From assembly GCF_018224015.1 (NCBI RefSeq), contig NZ_JAGPOT010000006.1:62001-126000 (forward strand): a DNA stretch of 64,000 nt, in the 5' to 3' direction. The number at the start of each line of letters is the position of its first letter. The stretch's first letter is position 1. Below the pieces are notes generated by a model that was given only the letters and a program-made list of their open reading frames with translations, was not told the DNA's origin and did not search any database. This stretch comes from Pseudarthrobacter albicanus. GTDB lineage: Bacteria; Actinomycetota; Actinomycetes; Actinomycetales; Micrococcaceae. The translations under genes and the position numbers were made by a program. This document shows positions 22,290 through 31,139 of the stretch, in pieces.

Positions 22290-24773
22290 CTATTTGCCGA
22301 AGCCGCGCAGCCGCAGTGAATTGGCCACCACGAGCACGGAGCTCGCGGCCATCGCCGCTCCCGCGATCATCGGATTGAGCAGGCCCAGGGCCGCCACCGG
22401 AATGCCGACCGCGTTGTAGAAGAAAGCCCAGAACAGGTTGGTCTTGATCGTGGCGAGGGTCCGGCGGGACAGTTCAATGGCCTGCGCCACCTGCCCGAGG
22501 TCGTTGCCCATGACGGTCAGGTCGGCCGCCTCGATGGCCACATCCGTGCCCGAGCCCATGGCGATGCCCAGGTCCGCCTGCGCCAGCGCCGCAGCATCGT
22601 TCACGCCGTCCCCGGCCATGGCCACGGTGGCACCCCCGGCCTGCAGCTTCCGCACGGCCTCGACCTTGCCCTCCGGCAGCACGCCCGCGTACACATCCTC
22701 GGGGCTGATCCCGACGGCGGCGGCCACCCGGGCGGCCAAGGCGGCGTTGTCGCCGGTCAGCAGGATCGGACGGAGCCCGAGCTGCCGGAGCCGGGCGACC
22801 GCGGCGGCCGAGCCGGGCTTGACGGTGTCCCGCAGGCTGATGAGGCCCGCGGCCTGGCCGTCCACGGCGACCCAGATGGCGCTGGCCCCTGATTCCTCCG
22901 CCGTGCGGAGGGCGAGCTGCTGCGCCGCCGTGAAGGCGACGCTGTTCTCCCGCAGCCAGCCGGTGCGGCCCGCCGTGACGACCCGCCCTTCGACGGTTCC
23001 GGTGACGCCGCCGCCGGGGGCGGAACGGAAGAACTCGACGGCGGGAAGCCTTCCGGCGCCGCTGTTCCGGCTTTCAGCAGAACGTGCAGCGGCGGCGATT
23101 GCGCGGGCAATGGGGTGCTCGGAGGCGGCCTCCACCGCCCCGGCGAGGCGCAGGACCCCGGTCCCGTTGAAGCCGGCGAAGGCCTGGGTGCCGTCGACCG
23201 CGAGGTGGCCGGTGGTGACCGTACCGGTCTTGTCCAGCAGGATGGTGTCCACCGTCCGGGTGTCCTCCAGGACCTGCGGGCCCTTGATCAGGATGCCCAG
23301 CTGCGCGCCCCGGCCGGTTCCGGTGAGGAGTCCGACGGGAGTGGCCAGTCCCAGGGCGCAGGGGCAGGCAATGACCAGCACGGCGACGGCGGCCGTGAAG
23401 GCGGCGCGGAGTCCGGCGTCGCTGATCACCGGTCCGGACAGGAGGAGCCAGGCGGCGAAGGTGAGGGCGGCGATGAGCAGGACGACCGGCACGAACACGG
23501 CGCTGATGCGGTCCGCGAGGCGGGCGATCGGAGCCTTCCCGGTCTGGGCCTGGGAGACGAGCCGGCCCATCTGGGCCAGGGTGGTCTCGGAGCCCACGCG
23601 CGTGGCGCGGACCAGGAGGCGGCCGGAGGTGTTGATGGTGGCGCCTGTGACAGGGCTGTCCGGACCGACGTCCACCGGCACCGATTCGCCGGTCACGAGG
23701 GAGGCATCGACGGCGGAGGAGCCGTCAATGACGACGCCGTCGGCCGCGATCTTCTCGCCGGGGCGGACCACGATGACATCGCCCACGCCCAGCTGGTCGG
23801 CGCGGATCTGGTGTTCGTGGCCGTCCCGCAGGATGGTGGCATCCTTGGCGCCGAGGTTCAGCAGGGCCTTGAGGGCATCGCCGGCCGCCCGTTTGGCGCG
23901 GGCCTCGAGGTAGCGGCCCAGCAGCAGGAACGTGCTCACGACAGCGGCGGTTTCGAAGTAGAGCCCTTCGGAGCGCGTTTCCATGTCGGGCGAAGCCGTC
24001 AGCAACGGGTCTGCCAGCAGCTGCCAGGCCGAAAAAACGTACGCCGCAGTCACGCCGATGGATACCAGCGTGTCCATGGTGGAGGCGAAATGCCGGGCAT
24101 TCAGGGCCGCCGCCCGGTGGAACGGCCATGCCGACCACGTGACGACCGGCAGCGCCAGGGCCCCCGCAACCCAGCCCCAGTTGGCGAACTGGAACGCCGG
24201 GAACATCGAGATCAGCAGCACCGGAACGCTCAGGACGGCCGCGAGGACCAGCCGCGGGCGCAAGCGGCTGGCTGGGTGCGCCGCCGGTCCGCCATGCTCT
24301 GCATGCTCGCTCGTTCCTCCCCACCGGCCCCCTAGCCTCGCAAGCTCGGCCAGGGAACCCTGCCGGCGTGGCCCCAGCTTAGACGCATGCTGCCGCATGC
24401 CGGCACCGTCGACGCTGTGGTCAAGCGCGGTAGGGCTCGTGTACACCGGAGCCCGGCGGACTGTTGCCTGGTAGCCTGCGGCGGCCACCGTCGCGGTGAT
24501 CTGCTCGTCGGTGACGCCCGCGGGGACGGTGACCTGGGCGGATTCCAGCGGGAGGTTGACCGAGGCTGCCACGCCGTCGAGCTTTCCGAGCTTGCGTTCG
24601 ACGCGGCTGACGCACGAGGCGCAGGTCATGCCCTGGATGTCGAGTTCGATCACCCGGGTTCCCGGCTGGTCCAGCAGCTGATCTCTATCCACGGTGCTGC
24701 TCACGGTGCCTTCCTGTCCTTTTCTGCTCTGTCCCGGCGGCGTGCGGGCTGATGACGGGGCGCCGGTGCTCAT
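22290..24773 (-). CDS. copA: Copper-exporting P-type ATPase
   Basis: 827 residues. It has an N-terminal heavy-metal domain with GMTCASC (48-54), eight membrane helices, the CPC transport motif ([16 protein letters not shown]), phosphorylation site DKTGTVT, the HP motif ([10 protein letters not shown]), ATP-binding [20 protein letters not shown] and C-terminal [17 protein letters not shown] typical of Cu(I) pumps. It exports Cu(I) from the cytosol. Its ATG overlaps the copZ stop (ATGA), so translation is coupled. It is last gene of csoR-copZ-copA, presumably derepressed by copper. Confidence 0.96.
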   Translation of the reverse strand: MSTGAPSSARTPPGQSRKGQEGTVSSTVDRDQLLDQPGTRVIELDIQGMTCASCVSRVERKLGKLDGVAASVNLPLESAQVTVPAGVTDEQITATVAAAGYQATVRRAPVYTSPTALDHSVDGAGMRQHASKLGPRRQGSLAELARLGGRWGGTSEHAEHGGPAAHPASRLRPRLVLAAVLSVPVLLISMFPAFQFANWGWVAGALALPVVTWSAWPFHRAAALNARHFASTMDTLVSIGVTAAYVFSAWQLLADPLLTASPDMETRSEGLYFETAAVVSTFLLLGRYLEARAKRAAGDALKALLNLGAKDATILRDGHEHQIRADQLGVGDVIVVRPGEKIAADGVVIDGSSAVDASLVTGESVPVDVGPDSPVTGATINTSGRLLVRATRVGSETTLAQMGRLVSQAQTGKAPIARLADRISAVFVPVVLLIAALTFAAWLLLSGPVISDAGLRAAFTAAVAVLVIACPCALGLATPVGLLTGTGRGAQLGILIKGPQVLEDTRTVDTILLDKTGTVTTGHLAVDGTQAFAGFNGTGVLRLAGAVEAASEHPIARAIAAAARSAESRNSGAGRLPAVEFFRSAPGGGVTGTVEGRVVTAGRTGWLRENSVAFTAAQQLALRTAEESGASAIWVAVDGQAAGLISLRDTVKPGSAAAVARLRQLGLRPILLTGDNAALAARVAAAVGISPEDVYAGVLPEGKVEAVRKLQAGGATVAMAGDGVNDAAALAQADLGIAMGSGTDVAIEAADLTVMGNDLGQVAQAIELSRRTLATIKTNLFWAFFYNAVGIPVAALGLLNPMIAGAAMAASSVLVVANSLRLRGFGK

Positions 24774-25000
24774 GCTTCGTTGGCGACCACCAGGTAGCCC
24801 GCCTCGGCGATCGCCTCGCCGATTTCGGACGAGGACAGTGCCGTGTCCGAGGTGATCGTGACCGTGGAGATGCCGCCGGCGTTGAGGTCGACGTCGATCT
24901 TTTCGACGCCGGCGAGGGCCTCGAGTTCCTCGCTCACCGAGGACACGCAGTGGCCGCAGGTCATGCCGGAAACGTTGACGGTGGTGGAAACTGTGCTCAT
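24770..25000 (-). CDS. copZ: Copper chaperone, heavy-metal-associated domain
   Basis: 76 residues, a single ferredoxin-like HMA domain with the metal loop GMTCGHC near the N-terminus and [13 protein letters not shown]. It carries Cu(I) to CopA. It overlaps copA by four bases and lies 65 bp after csoR. The length and CxxC loop are as expected for CopZ. Confidence 0.95.
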   Translation of the reverse strand: MSTVSTTVNVSGMTCGHCVSSVSEELEALAGVEKIDVDLNAGGISTVTITSDTALSSSEIGEAIAEAGYLVVANEA

Positions 25001-25065
25001 GGCTTGCTCCTTGTGGGGGACTGATGGTGGTTTATCAGCCCGATGGCGGGTGGGTGGTGTTGCCG

Positions 25066-25410
25066 CTACCGCAGCAGGCGGCCGATGGCATCGGTGGCCT
25101 CTTTGACCTTGAAGTCAATCGCTTCAGCCCGAAGATCCGGGTCCGGCTCGGAGGCAGCACCGAGCACGCAGTGGCCGATGTGTTCTTCCACGAGTCCCAG
25201 GCTGACGGCGTGCAGGGCCTTGGTGACGGCGGCGACCTGGGTGAGGATGTCGATGCAGTACTTGTCCTCATCGACCATCCGGGCAATGCCGCGCACCTGG
25301 CCTTCAATCCGCTTGAGCCGGCGAAGGTAGGCCTCCTTGTTGGCGGAATAGCCGTGCTGCTGCGTTTCTGTATCCTCAGCAGCGATGAGGGGAAATTCGG
25401 GCTCGTCCAT
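25066..25410 (-). CDS. csoR: Copper-sensing repressor CsoR
   Basis: 114 residues, all-helical DUF156/CsoR fold (LRRLKRIEGQVRGIARMVDE). The Cu(I) ligands Cys (KYCIDI) and His-x3-Cys (HIGHC) match the C-H-C set of M. tuberculosis CsoR. It is a repressor that leaves DNA when it binds Cu(I). A palindromic ATACCCC/GGGGTAT operator lies 12 bases before the start, so it controls itself and the downstream copZ-copA genes. Confidence 0.95.
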   Translation of the reverse strand: MDEPEFPLIAAEDTETQQHGYSANKEAYLRRLKRIEGQVRGIARMVDEDKYCIDILTQVAAVTKALHAVSLGLVEEHIGHCVLGAASEPDPDLRAEAIDFKVKEATDAIGRLLR

Positions 25411-25421
25411 GAGAACAGCAT

Positions 25422-25438
25422 ATACCCCCTAGGGGTAT
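25422..25438. promoter_or_regulatory. CsoR operator
   Basis: ATACCCCCTAGGGGTAT is a near-perfect palindrome of the G/C-tract type bound by CsoR proteins. It sits directly upstream of csoR. Confidence 0.85.
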
Positions 25439-25487
25439 CCAGCAACTGCCTCCGCGGCTATCACACGTTCCCCACGGTCCGGACATT

Positions 25488-25530
25488 AAAAAACTCCGGA
25501 GTGCGTTATTGGGGGATACGCACTCCGGAG
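25488..25530 (-). terminator. Rho-independent terminator of the usp transcript
   Basis: On the minus strand a perfect 13-bp stem (CTCCGGAGTGCGT and its complement, 11-base loop) is followed by TTTTTT (complement of 25488-25493). It separates the stress-protein gene from the copper operon. Confidence 0.88.
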
Positions 25531-25659
25531 CAACTATGGGGTGGGCGTCCTTGCCCACAGAAACAAGCTTACTGGTCGGTGCCGGAAGAAAGCCAGCACC
25601 CCGGGTAAGTACTTTCACTTTATTTTCCTGTGCCGTTCGCCGCCGGTTCACGCGCCGCC

Positions 25660-26178
25660 TCACCCGCCCCGCGCCGGGCCGTCCGGAGTCCGGTCCGGAG
25701 ACCGTGCCGGAACGATCAGGACCGGATGGTCCTGATGATGGCTCAGCCAGGCGGCCACGGAGCCGTTGAGCGCCGCGGAGATGCGGTGGCCCAGCCCGCG
25801 TTCGGGTGTCCCGACGATGATCATTGCCGCCCCGGATTCGGCAGCGAGCCTGCCGATCGCCCGGGCGGGATCCCCGGCGAGGGTACGCAGGGACCAGTCG
25901 ACCCCCTGGCCGGCGAGGGCCGCCTCGATCGTGGACCGCAGCCCCTGGGCCGCCGCCCGGATCTCGTCGTCGTCGGTGTCCGGGTGCAGGGAAAGCCGGT
26001 GGGCGGAGCGTGCCGGATCCCACTCCACGAGGTAGCTTGCCTCGTCGACGTAGGCACAAATAACCGGGACGGCGAGGCTCCTGGCCAGCGACGCCGCGGT
26101 TTCGAGGACCTCGGGGTGCTGGCCGGGATGCACGCCCACTACCAGGGGAGCCGGGCCGCTGCTGCGCGCTGAAGACAT
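25660..26178 (-). CDS. Universal stress protein (UspA family)
   Basis: 172 residues, one Usp domain: PLVVGVHPGQHPEVLETAAS at the N-terminus, and the nucleotide-binding run GAAMIIVGTPERGLGHRISA then ALNGSVAAWLSHHQDHPVLI at the C-terminus, close to the ATP-binding G-x2-G-x9-G(S/T) pattern. It probably binds ATP and acts in starvation or redox stress. The start at 26178 (MSSARSSG) follows a purine-rich GGGGAAAG; the longer frame to 26265 is not supported. A clear terminator lies 130 bp beyond its stop. Confidence 0.9.
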   Translation of the reverse strand: MSSARSSGPAPLVVGVHPGQHPEVLETAASLARSLAVPVICAYVDEASYLVEWDPARSAHRLSLHPDTDDDEIRAAAQGLRSTIEAALAGQGVDWSLRTLAGDPARAIGRLAAESGAAMIIVGTPERGLGHRISAALNGSVAAWLSHHQDHPVLIVPARSPDRTPDGPARGG

Positions 26179-26312
26179 ACTCAATTCTTTCCCCTGGGCG
26201 CCGGCCTGAACAGGGATTACTCCCCGGACTTCCGGACTTGCCACGCAAAGGTGGCTATTGAACACCCCCGGCGCGGGGCATAACGTTGAAGAACGAGGAA
26301 AGGGTGACCGCC

Positions 26313-26513
26313 GTGGAAATCTTCATGTGGTGGCTGGATCTGGATCTGGCGTGCAAGGAGTGGCTGCGGGAAAACCTGCGTGCCACCGAGTTGCCAGTGG
26401 AGGTGGTGCAGAGCATCGCGGCGGCCGGTGGACCCGGCCAGGACGATGTGGCGGGGGTGCTGACCGAGGCGGACTGGGACTTCATCGAGACGCAGTCCGA
26501 ATTCGTCGACTGA
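26313..26513 (+). CDS. Small conserved-looking protein of unknown function
   Basis: 66 residues, acidic, MEIFMWWLDLDLACKEWLRE at the N-terminus and DWDFIETQSEFVD at the end. GTG at 26313 is chosen because GAGGAAAGG (26295-26303) lies nine bases upstream; TTG at 26286 would put that site inside the gene. Codon use is like its neighbours. No family recognised. It lies between divergent usp and the propeller gene. Confidence 0.6.
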   Translation: MEIFMWWLDLDLACKEWLRENLRATELPVEVVQSIAAAGGPGQDDVAGVLTEADWDFIETQSEFVD

Positions 26514-26608
26514 CTCCCCGCCCCGTCCGGGGCGCTGCCTCCGCTCGGCGGAAACAAGCAGCCCAAAATGCATTGCGGCCATCCTTCGGTGGTGGTTGCA
26601 TGGAGGGC

Positions 26609-27733
26609 ATGGCTACCGCAGAGAGTTATGTCCTGGCGATCGGAACCAAAAAGGGGCTCTGGCTGGCAACAAGTCCGGACCGCAAGGACTGGTCCCTTTC
26701 CGGCCCGCATTTCCTGATGAGCGAAATCCCCAGCATCGGCATTGACAGCCGCGACGGACGCACCCGGATCCTGGTGGGAGTCCGCTCCGAGCACTGGGGA
26801 CCCACGGTCTTCCACTCCGATGACCTGGGCGCAACGTGGGACGAGCCCGAGCAGGGCGCCATCCGGTTCCCCGAAGACGCCGAGGCGGCGCTGGAGCGTG
26901 TCTGGCAGATCCATCCCGACTCGGAAGCCCGGCCGGGAGTCGTCTGGGCCGGCTGCGAGCCGATCTCGGTCTGGAAATCAACCGACGGCGGTGAGCACTT
27001 CGAGCTCAACCGGGGGCTCTGGGACCATCCGCACCGCAAGGAATGGGGCGCCGGCTACGGCGGTGCCGCCGCCCACTCGATCGTCATCGACCCGAGCGGT
27101 GAGAAGGTGCACGTCGCCATGAGCACCGGCGGGGTTTACCGCTCGCTCGACGGCGGGGCCTCCTGGGAGCCGCGCAATAAGGGGATTTCCGCCTACTTCA
27201 TGCCCGATCCCAACCCCGAATTCGGCCAGTGCGTCCACAAGATCGCCGCGGACGCCGCCGTCGACGGCCGTCTGTACGCCCAGAACCATCACGGCGTCTA
27301 CCGCAGCGATGACGACGCCGAGAACTGGCAGTCGATCGCCGAGGGGCTGCCCGCGGACTTCGGCTTTGTCATGCTGACGCACCCGCGCCGGGCGGGCACC
27401 GCCTGGGTGATCCCGTTGAAAGCCGACAGCGAACGGATCCCGCCGGACGGCAAGCTGGCCGTCCACCGGACCGACGACGCCGGCGGGAACTGGAAGCGGC
27501 TCCACACCGGGCTCCCGGAAGCCGAGTACAACGCGGTGCTCCGCGATGCCGCCTGTGTCGACTCCGCCGAGCCCGCCGGCGTCTACTTCGGAACGCGCGG
27601 CGGCAGCGTCTACGCCAGCGACGACGAGGGCGAACACTTCACGGAGCTGGCCTCGCACCTGCCCGACGTGCTGTGCGTGCGGGCAGCGTCCGTCCCCGCA
27701 GACCTGCTCGCCGGCGTCCCATCGAGGCCGTGA
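26609..27733 (+). CDS. BNR/sialidase-like beta-propeller protein
   Basis: 374 residues with repeated Asp-box-like motifs (STDGGEHFE, SLDGGASWE, RTDDAGGNWK, SDDEGEHFTE), as in sialidase/VPS10 propellers. There is no signal peptide, so it is cytosolic. The sialidase catalytic Arg triad is not obvious, so enzyme activity should not be assumed. The start may be ATG 26609 or 26600; neither has a well-spaced ribosome binding site. It is followed after 6 bp by a MoaD/ThiS-like gene, indicating co-translation and shared function. Confidence 0.85.
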   Translation: MATAESYVLAIGTKKGLWLATSPDRKDWSLSGPHFLMSEIPSIGIDSRDGRTRILVGVRSEHWGPTVFHSDDLGATWDEPEQGAIRFPEDAEAALERVWQIHPDSEARPGVVWAGCEPISVWKSTDGGEHFELNRGLWDHPHRKEWGAGYGGAAAHSIVIDPSGEKVHVAMSTGGVYRSLDGGASWEPRNKGISAYFMPDPNPEFGQCVHKIAADAAVDGRLYAQNHHGVYRSDDDAENWQSIAEGLPADFGFVMLTHPRRAGTAWVIPLKADSERIPPDGKLAVHRTDDAGGNWKRLHTGLPEAEYNAVLRDAACVDSAEPAGVYFGTRGGSVYASDDEGEHFTELASHLPDVLCVRAASVPADLLAGVPSRP

Positions 27734-27739
27734 GCTGCC

Positions 27740-28030
27740 GTGGCGTCGGAGATAAGCGTGCTGCTGCCCAGCGTCCTCCAGCCGCTCGCCGGCGGGCAGT
27801 CGAGCCTGACTGCACCCGCGGACGGGACGGTGACGGTTCAATGGCTGCTGGACTCGCTGGCCGGGGACTACCCGGCGCTCTCGAGGCGATTGCGGGACGA
27901 GACCGGCACGATCCGCCGCTACGTGAATATATACGTCAGCGGGAATGAGATCCGGCGGCTCCAGGGCCTGGCGACTGAGGTGGCACCCGGCCAGGAGGTC
28001 CTGATCCTCCAGTCCGTGGCCGGCGGCTGA
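27740..28030 (+). CDS. MoaD/ThiS-like sulfur-carrier family protein
   Basis: 96 residues with a beta-grasp pattern (EISVLLPSVLQPLAGGQSSL, ALSRRLRDETGTIRRYVNIY) and the C-terminal Gly-Gly (SVAGG) that is adenylated and thiocarboxylated in this family. No ThiF/MoeB-like activating enzyme is nearby. It starts at GTG 27740, six bases after the propeller stop. It may be a sulfur donor or a protein-modifier-like partner of the propeller protein; the target is unknown. Confidence 0.85.
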   Translation: MASEISVLLPSVLQPLAGGQSSLTAPADGTVTVQWLLDSLAGDYPALSRRLRDETGTIRRYVNIYVSGNEIRRLQGLATEVAPGQEVLILQSVAGG

Positions 28031-28034
28031 CGCT

Positions 28035-28271
28035 TCAGGCGACCCGCCAGAGCGTGCACTCGTCCGCGTTGATCGCCTTCCGCGAGCCCGACTGGCGGTC
28101 CATGATCCAGATGACGCCGATTCCCGGGGCGGTCTCCTGGACGCAGCCGCGGCGGATCACGACGTCGTCGTAGTCCGGTCCTACCTTCAGGCGGGCCTCG
28201 ATCTCGTCGCCGCGGTGCAGCTGGTCGAGGGCCCGGACACGGGTTACATGGGCTTTGGCTTCCTTCAACAT
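28035..28271 (-). CDS. Small protein of unknown function
   Basis: 78 residues, MLKEAKAHVTRVRALDQLHR at the start and GVIWIMDRQSGSRKAINADE near the end; beta-rich, soluble. A strong ribosome binding site (CCAGGAGGCC) precedes the ATG at 28271, which marks it as real. It is convergent with the ThiS-like gene and divergent from the ligase. No family recognised. Confidence 0.7.
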   Translation of the reverse strand: MLKEAKAHVTRVRALDQLHRGDEIEARLKVGPDYDDVVIRRGCVQETAPGIGVIWIMDRQSGSRKAINADECTLWRVA

Positions 28272-28444
28272 GGCGGGGCCTCCTGGACTGGAGCTTGTGC
28301 CTGCTGTTTGCCGGCACCTCCAGTGTGGCGCGCCGATGTTGCCGCCGCGTTTCGGCCCGGTAAGCGGTGGGTTAGTTCTGCGCGCCGGCACTGTTACCGG
28401 GCGGGGGGTTGGCGGAAGGCGGGCGTGGGGCAAGAATGGGCACT

Positions 28445-29521
28445 ATGCGACTGCCGCTGATGCCCCCGATTGCGCCGATGCTCGCGAAGGCCGTGGATGC
28501 GTTGCCCGAAGGGCCGGTGAGTTTCGAACCGAAGTGGGACGGCTTCCGGTCCATCATCTTCCGCGACGGCGAGGAAGTGGAGATCGGCAGCCGCAACGGC
28601 AAGCCGCTGACCCGGTACTTCCCCGAGCTGGTCGCGGCGCTGAAGGCGAATCTGCCGCCGCGCTGCGTGGTCGACGGCGAGATCATCCTGGTCGGGGCAT
28701 CCGGGGACCGGCTGGACTTCGATGCGCTCCAGCAACGGATCCACCCCGCCGCGAGCAGGGTCAGGCTGCTGGCCGAACAGACTCCGGCACGGTTCGTCGC
28801 GTTCGACCTGCTGGCGCTGGATGAGGAGGACTTCACCGCACGGCCGTTCACCGAGCGGCGGGCGGCGCTGGAACGGGTGCTCGCTGACAGCACGGCGCCA
28901 ATCCATCTGACGGCCGCGACCCGTGACCGGGAGACCGCCGGGCAGTGGTTCCGCCGGTTCGAAGGCGCGGGCCTGGACGGGATCGTGGCCAAGCCGCTGG
29001 ACGGCGGGTACCAGCCGGACAAACGTGCGATGTTCAAGATCAAGCATGAACGCACCGCCGATTGTGTCCTCGCCGGCTACCGGGTGCACACGAGCGGGCC
29101 GGACCGGATCGGCTCGCTCCTGCTGGGCCTCTACGACGGCGACGGATCGCTCACCAACGTGGGGGTCGTGGGCGCTTTTCCGATGCAGCGCCGCAAGGAA
29201 CTTTTTGAGGAACTCCGGCCGCTCGCCACCGGCTTCGAGGATCATCCGTGGGCGTCGGCCCGGCAGGAGGAAGGGACCAGGACACCGCGCAATGCCGAGG
29301 GCAGCCGGTGGAGCGGCGGCAAGGACCTGTCCTTCACGCCGCTCCGCCCCGAGCGCGTGGTCGAGGTGAAATATGACCATATGGAAGGCGAACGGTTCCG
29401 GCACACGGCACAGTTCGTCCGCTGGCGCCCGGACCGCGATCCGCGGACGTGCACCTATGAACAGCTCGAAGAGCCGGTCAGCTACGATCTCGCCGAGGTC
29501 CTGGAAGCCGGCCGCCGGTAA
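28445..29521 (+). CDS. ligC: ATP-dependent DNA ligase (LigC type)
   Basis: 358 residues. Nucleotidyltransferase motif I is FEPKWDGFRS with the adenylated Lys; motif III VAFDLLALDEEDF, motif IV GLDGIVAKPLDGGY and motif V MFKIKHERTADC follow. A C-terminal OB fold (NVGVVGAFPMQRRK, VVEVKYDHMEGERFRHTAQF) completes it. Length and order match mycobacterial LigC, which acts in repair. There is no Ku or polymerase domain and no ku gene beside it. AAGAAT seven bases before the ATG suggests leaderless expression. Confidence 0.93.
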   Translation: MRLPLMPPIAPMLAKAVDALPEGPVSFEPKWDGFRSIIFRDGEEVEIGSRNGKPLTRYFPELVAALKANLPPRCVVDGEIILVGASGDRLDFDALQQRIHPAASRVRLLAEQTPARFVAFDLLALDEEDFTARPFTERRAALERVLADSTAPIHLTAATRDRETAGQWFRRFEGAGLDGIVAKPLDGGYQPDKRAMFKIKHERTADCVLAGYRVHTSGPDRIGSLLLGLYDGDGSLTNVGVVGAFPMQRRKELFEELRPLATGFEDHPWASARQEEGTRTPRNAEGSRWSGGKDLSFTPLRPERVVEVKYDHMEGERFRHTAQFVRWRPDRDPRTCTYEQLEEPVSYDLAEVLEAGRR

Positions 29522-29535
29522 CCGCCCGCCTACGC

Positions 29536-29584
29536 CGACGGCGGCCCGCCCCGGGAAGGGACGGACCGCCGTCGTACGTCGTGC
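29536..29584. terminator. Hairpin between ligC and the MHS transporter
   Basis: CGACGGCGG (29536-29544) pairs with CCGCCGTCG (29576-29584). The two genes converge here. No U-run. Confidence 0.4.
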
Positions 29585-29593
29585 CACGGAACC

Positions 29594-30913
29594 TCAGCGC
29601 AGGCCGAGTTCCTTGGTGGGAACCTTGTACGTTTCCCTGGCGGTCAGCGCCGAGATGGCAGCGATGACGCAGATGACCGCGGTGAAGATGCTGATCTGGA
29701 CCCAGCCGCCGGGCTTGATGCCGCCCATGGCCGCCACGATGGCAGGTGCGAACCCGGCCATCAGGAAGCCGAGCTGGGTGCCTATCGCCAGGCCGGAAAA
29801 GCGGACCTTGGTGCTGAACATCTCGGCGTAGAAGGAAGGCCAGACGGCGTTGGAAGCGGCGTAGCCGAAGGAGAAGAAGCCGATGGCGGCGAGGAACATC
29901 AGCGGGACGCTGCCGGACTCCAGGCTCAGCAGGAACACAGGCGTCAGGATCGCGCTGGACAGCGCCCCGTAGATGAAGACCGGCTTGCGGCCGATCCTGT
30001 CCGCGAGCTTGCCGAAGAGCGGCTGGGTGCCGAGTGCGACGAGGTTGGCTCCGACGACGAGCCACAGCGTGGTGGTGCCGTCCACGCCGGCGACGGTCTT
30101 TGCGTAGCTGATGGCCAGCGTTCCGAACACGGTGGAGACGGCGGCGATGAAGGCACAGGCGATCACGCGGAGGACATCGCGCCAGTGGTGCTTGAGGAGC
30201 TCCGCGACGGGGAGCTTGGCGATCTGTGCGGTCTTCTGGGCTTCCTCGAAAGCCGGCGGCTCGTGCAGGGTGCGGCGGATGAAGAACGCCACCAGGACCA
30301 CGACGGCGCTGAGCCAGAACGGGATGCGCCAGCCGATGCCGTACTTGATCTCATCCGGCAGGGCCAGGACGGGGATGAAGACGAGGGCGGCGAGGATCTG
30401 GCCGCCCTGCGTGCCCGTCAGGGTCCAGGAGGTGAAGAAGGAACGGCGGTTGTCCGGGGCATGCTCGAGGGTCATCGAGGAGGCGCCGGCCTGCTCGCCG
30501 GCCGCGGAGAGACCCTGGCACAGGCGCGCCAGCACCAGCAGGACGGGGGCCCACCAGCCGACGGTCTTGAAGTCAGGCAGGCAGCCGATGATGAAGGTCG
30601 AGGCGCCCATCAGCAGCAGCGTGAACATGAGGACCTTCCGCCGGCCGACGCGGTCGCCGAAGTGGCCCAGGATGACGGCACCGACGGGGCGGGCCACATA
30701 GGCGAAGCCGAAGGTTGCGAAGGACATGATGGCGGCGTTGGCGTCGGCGTCGGGGAAGAAGACCTTGGGGAAGATCAGGGCGGCTGCGGAGCCGAAAATG
30801 AAGAAGTCGTAATATTCGACGGCGCTGCCCAGGAAGCTGGCGAGGGCTGCCTTCTTCGGCGTCCCGGCCGGTGCAGCGGTGCCCGGGCTCGCGGACGGAA
30901 GTGTCTGGCTCAT
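29594..30913 (-). CDS. MHS family MFS transporter, probably for quinate/shikimate or a related aromatic acid
   Basis: 439 residues, 12 membrane helices. Metabolite:H+ symporter features: AALASFLGSAVEYYDFFIFG at the N-terminus, HFGDRVGRRKVLMF between helices 2 and 3, GQILAALVFIPVLAL and ADRIGRKPVFIYGALSSA in the second half. Its divergent neighbour is an IclR regulator followed by quinate/shikimate genes, as with QsuA in Corynebacterium glutamicum, so shikimate or quinate uptake is likely (inference). The 226-bp divergent region carries a repeated 13-mer. Confidence 0.9.
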   Translation of the reverse strand: MSQTLPSASPGTAAPAGTPKKAALASFLGSAVEYYDFFIFGSAAALIFPKVFFPDADANAAIMSFATFGFAYVARPVGAVILGHFGDRVGRRKVLMFTLLLMGASTFIIGCLPDFKTVGWWAPVLLVLARLCQGLSAAGEQAGASSMTLEHAPDNRRSFFTSWTLTGTQGGQILAALVFIPVLALPDEIKYGIGWRIPFWLSAVVVLVAFFIRRTLHEPPAFEEAQKTAQIAKLPVAELLKHHWRDVLRVIACAFIAAVSTVFGTLAISYAKTVAGVDGTTTLWLVVGANLVALGTQPLFGKLADRIGRKPVFIYGALSSAILTPVFLLSLESGSVPLMFLAAIGFFSFGYAASNAVWPSFYAEMFSTKVRFSGLAIGTQLGFLMAGFAPAIVAAMGGIKPGGWVQISIFTAVICVIAAISALTARETYKVPTKELGLR

Positions 30914-31047
30914 GGTGTTCCTTTGCTGTGACGACGGTGTCGCGGATGGATCAGGAGTTACCCAGCTGCCGTTCCTCTAAGTCTGCGGCGGCCGGAGGCC
31001 CGTTGAAAAGACCCGGACCAGTAGCCACATGGTGGAAGCTACTTGTG

Positions 31048-31132
31048 CGATATAGCAATAATGACTGTGAGTGTTGTCACTTGTCAAGAAAAATAATCAC
31101 CATCTAGAAATAGCTCTCACGATGTGGCAATA
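31048..31132. promoter_or_regulatory. Two 13-bp direct repeats in the transporter/IclR divergent promoter
   Basis: CGATATAGCAATA (31048-31060) and CGATGTGGCAATA (31120-31132) agree at 11 of 13 positions and start 72 bp apart. One is close to each divergent promoter, as expected for a regulator acting on both. The second overlaps the likely -10 region of the iclR gene. Confidence 0.5.
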
Positions 31133-31139
31133 TAGGGGC

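Noticed and set aside
26609-27733. Secreted sialidase
   Set aside because: There is no signal peptide and the catalytic Arg triad is not evident; only Asp-box-type repeats are shared.
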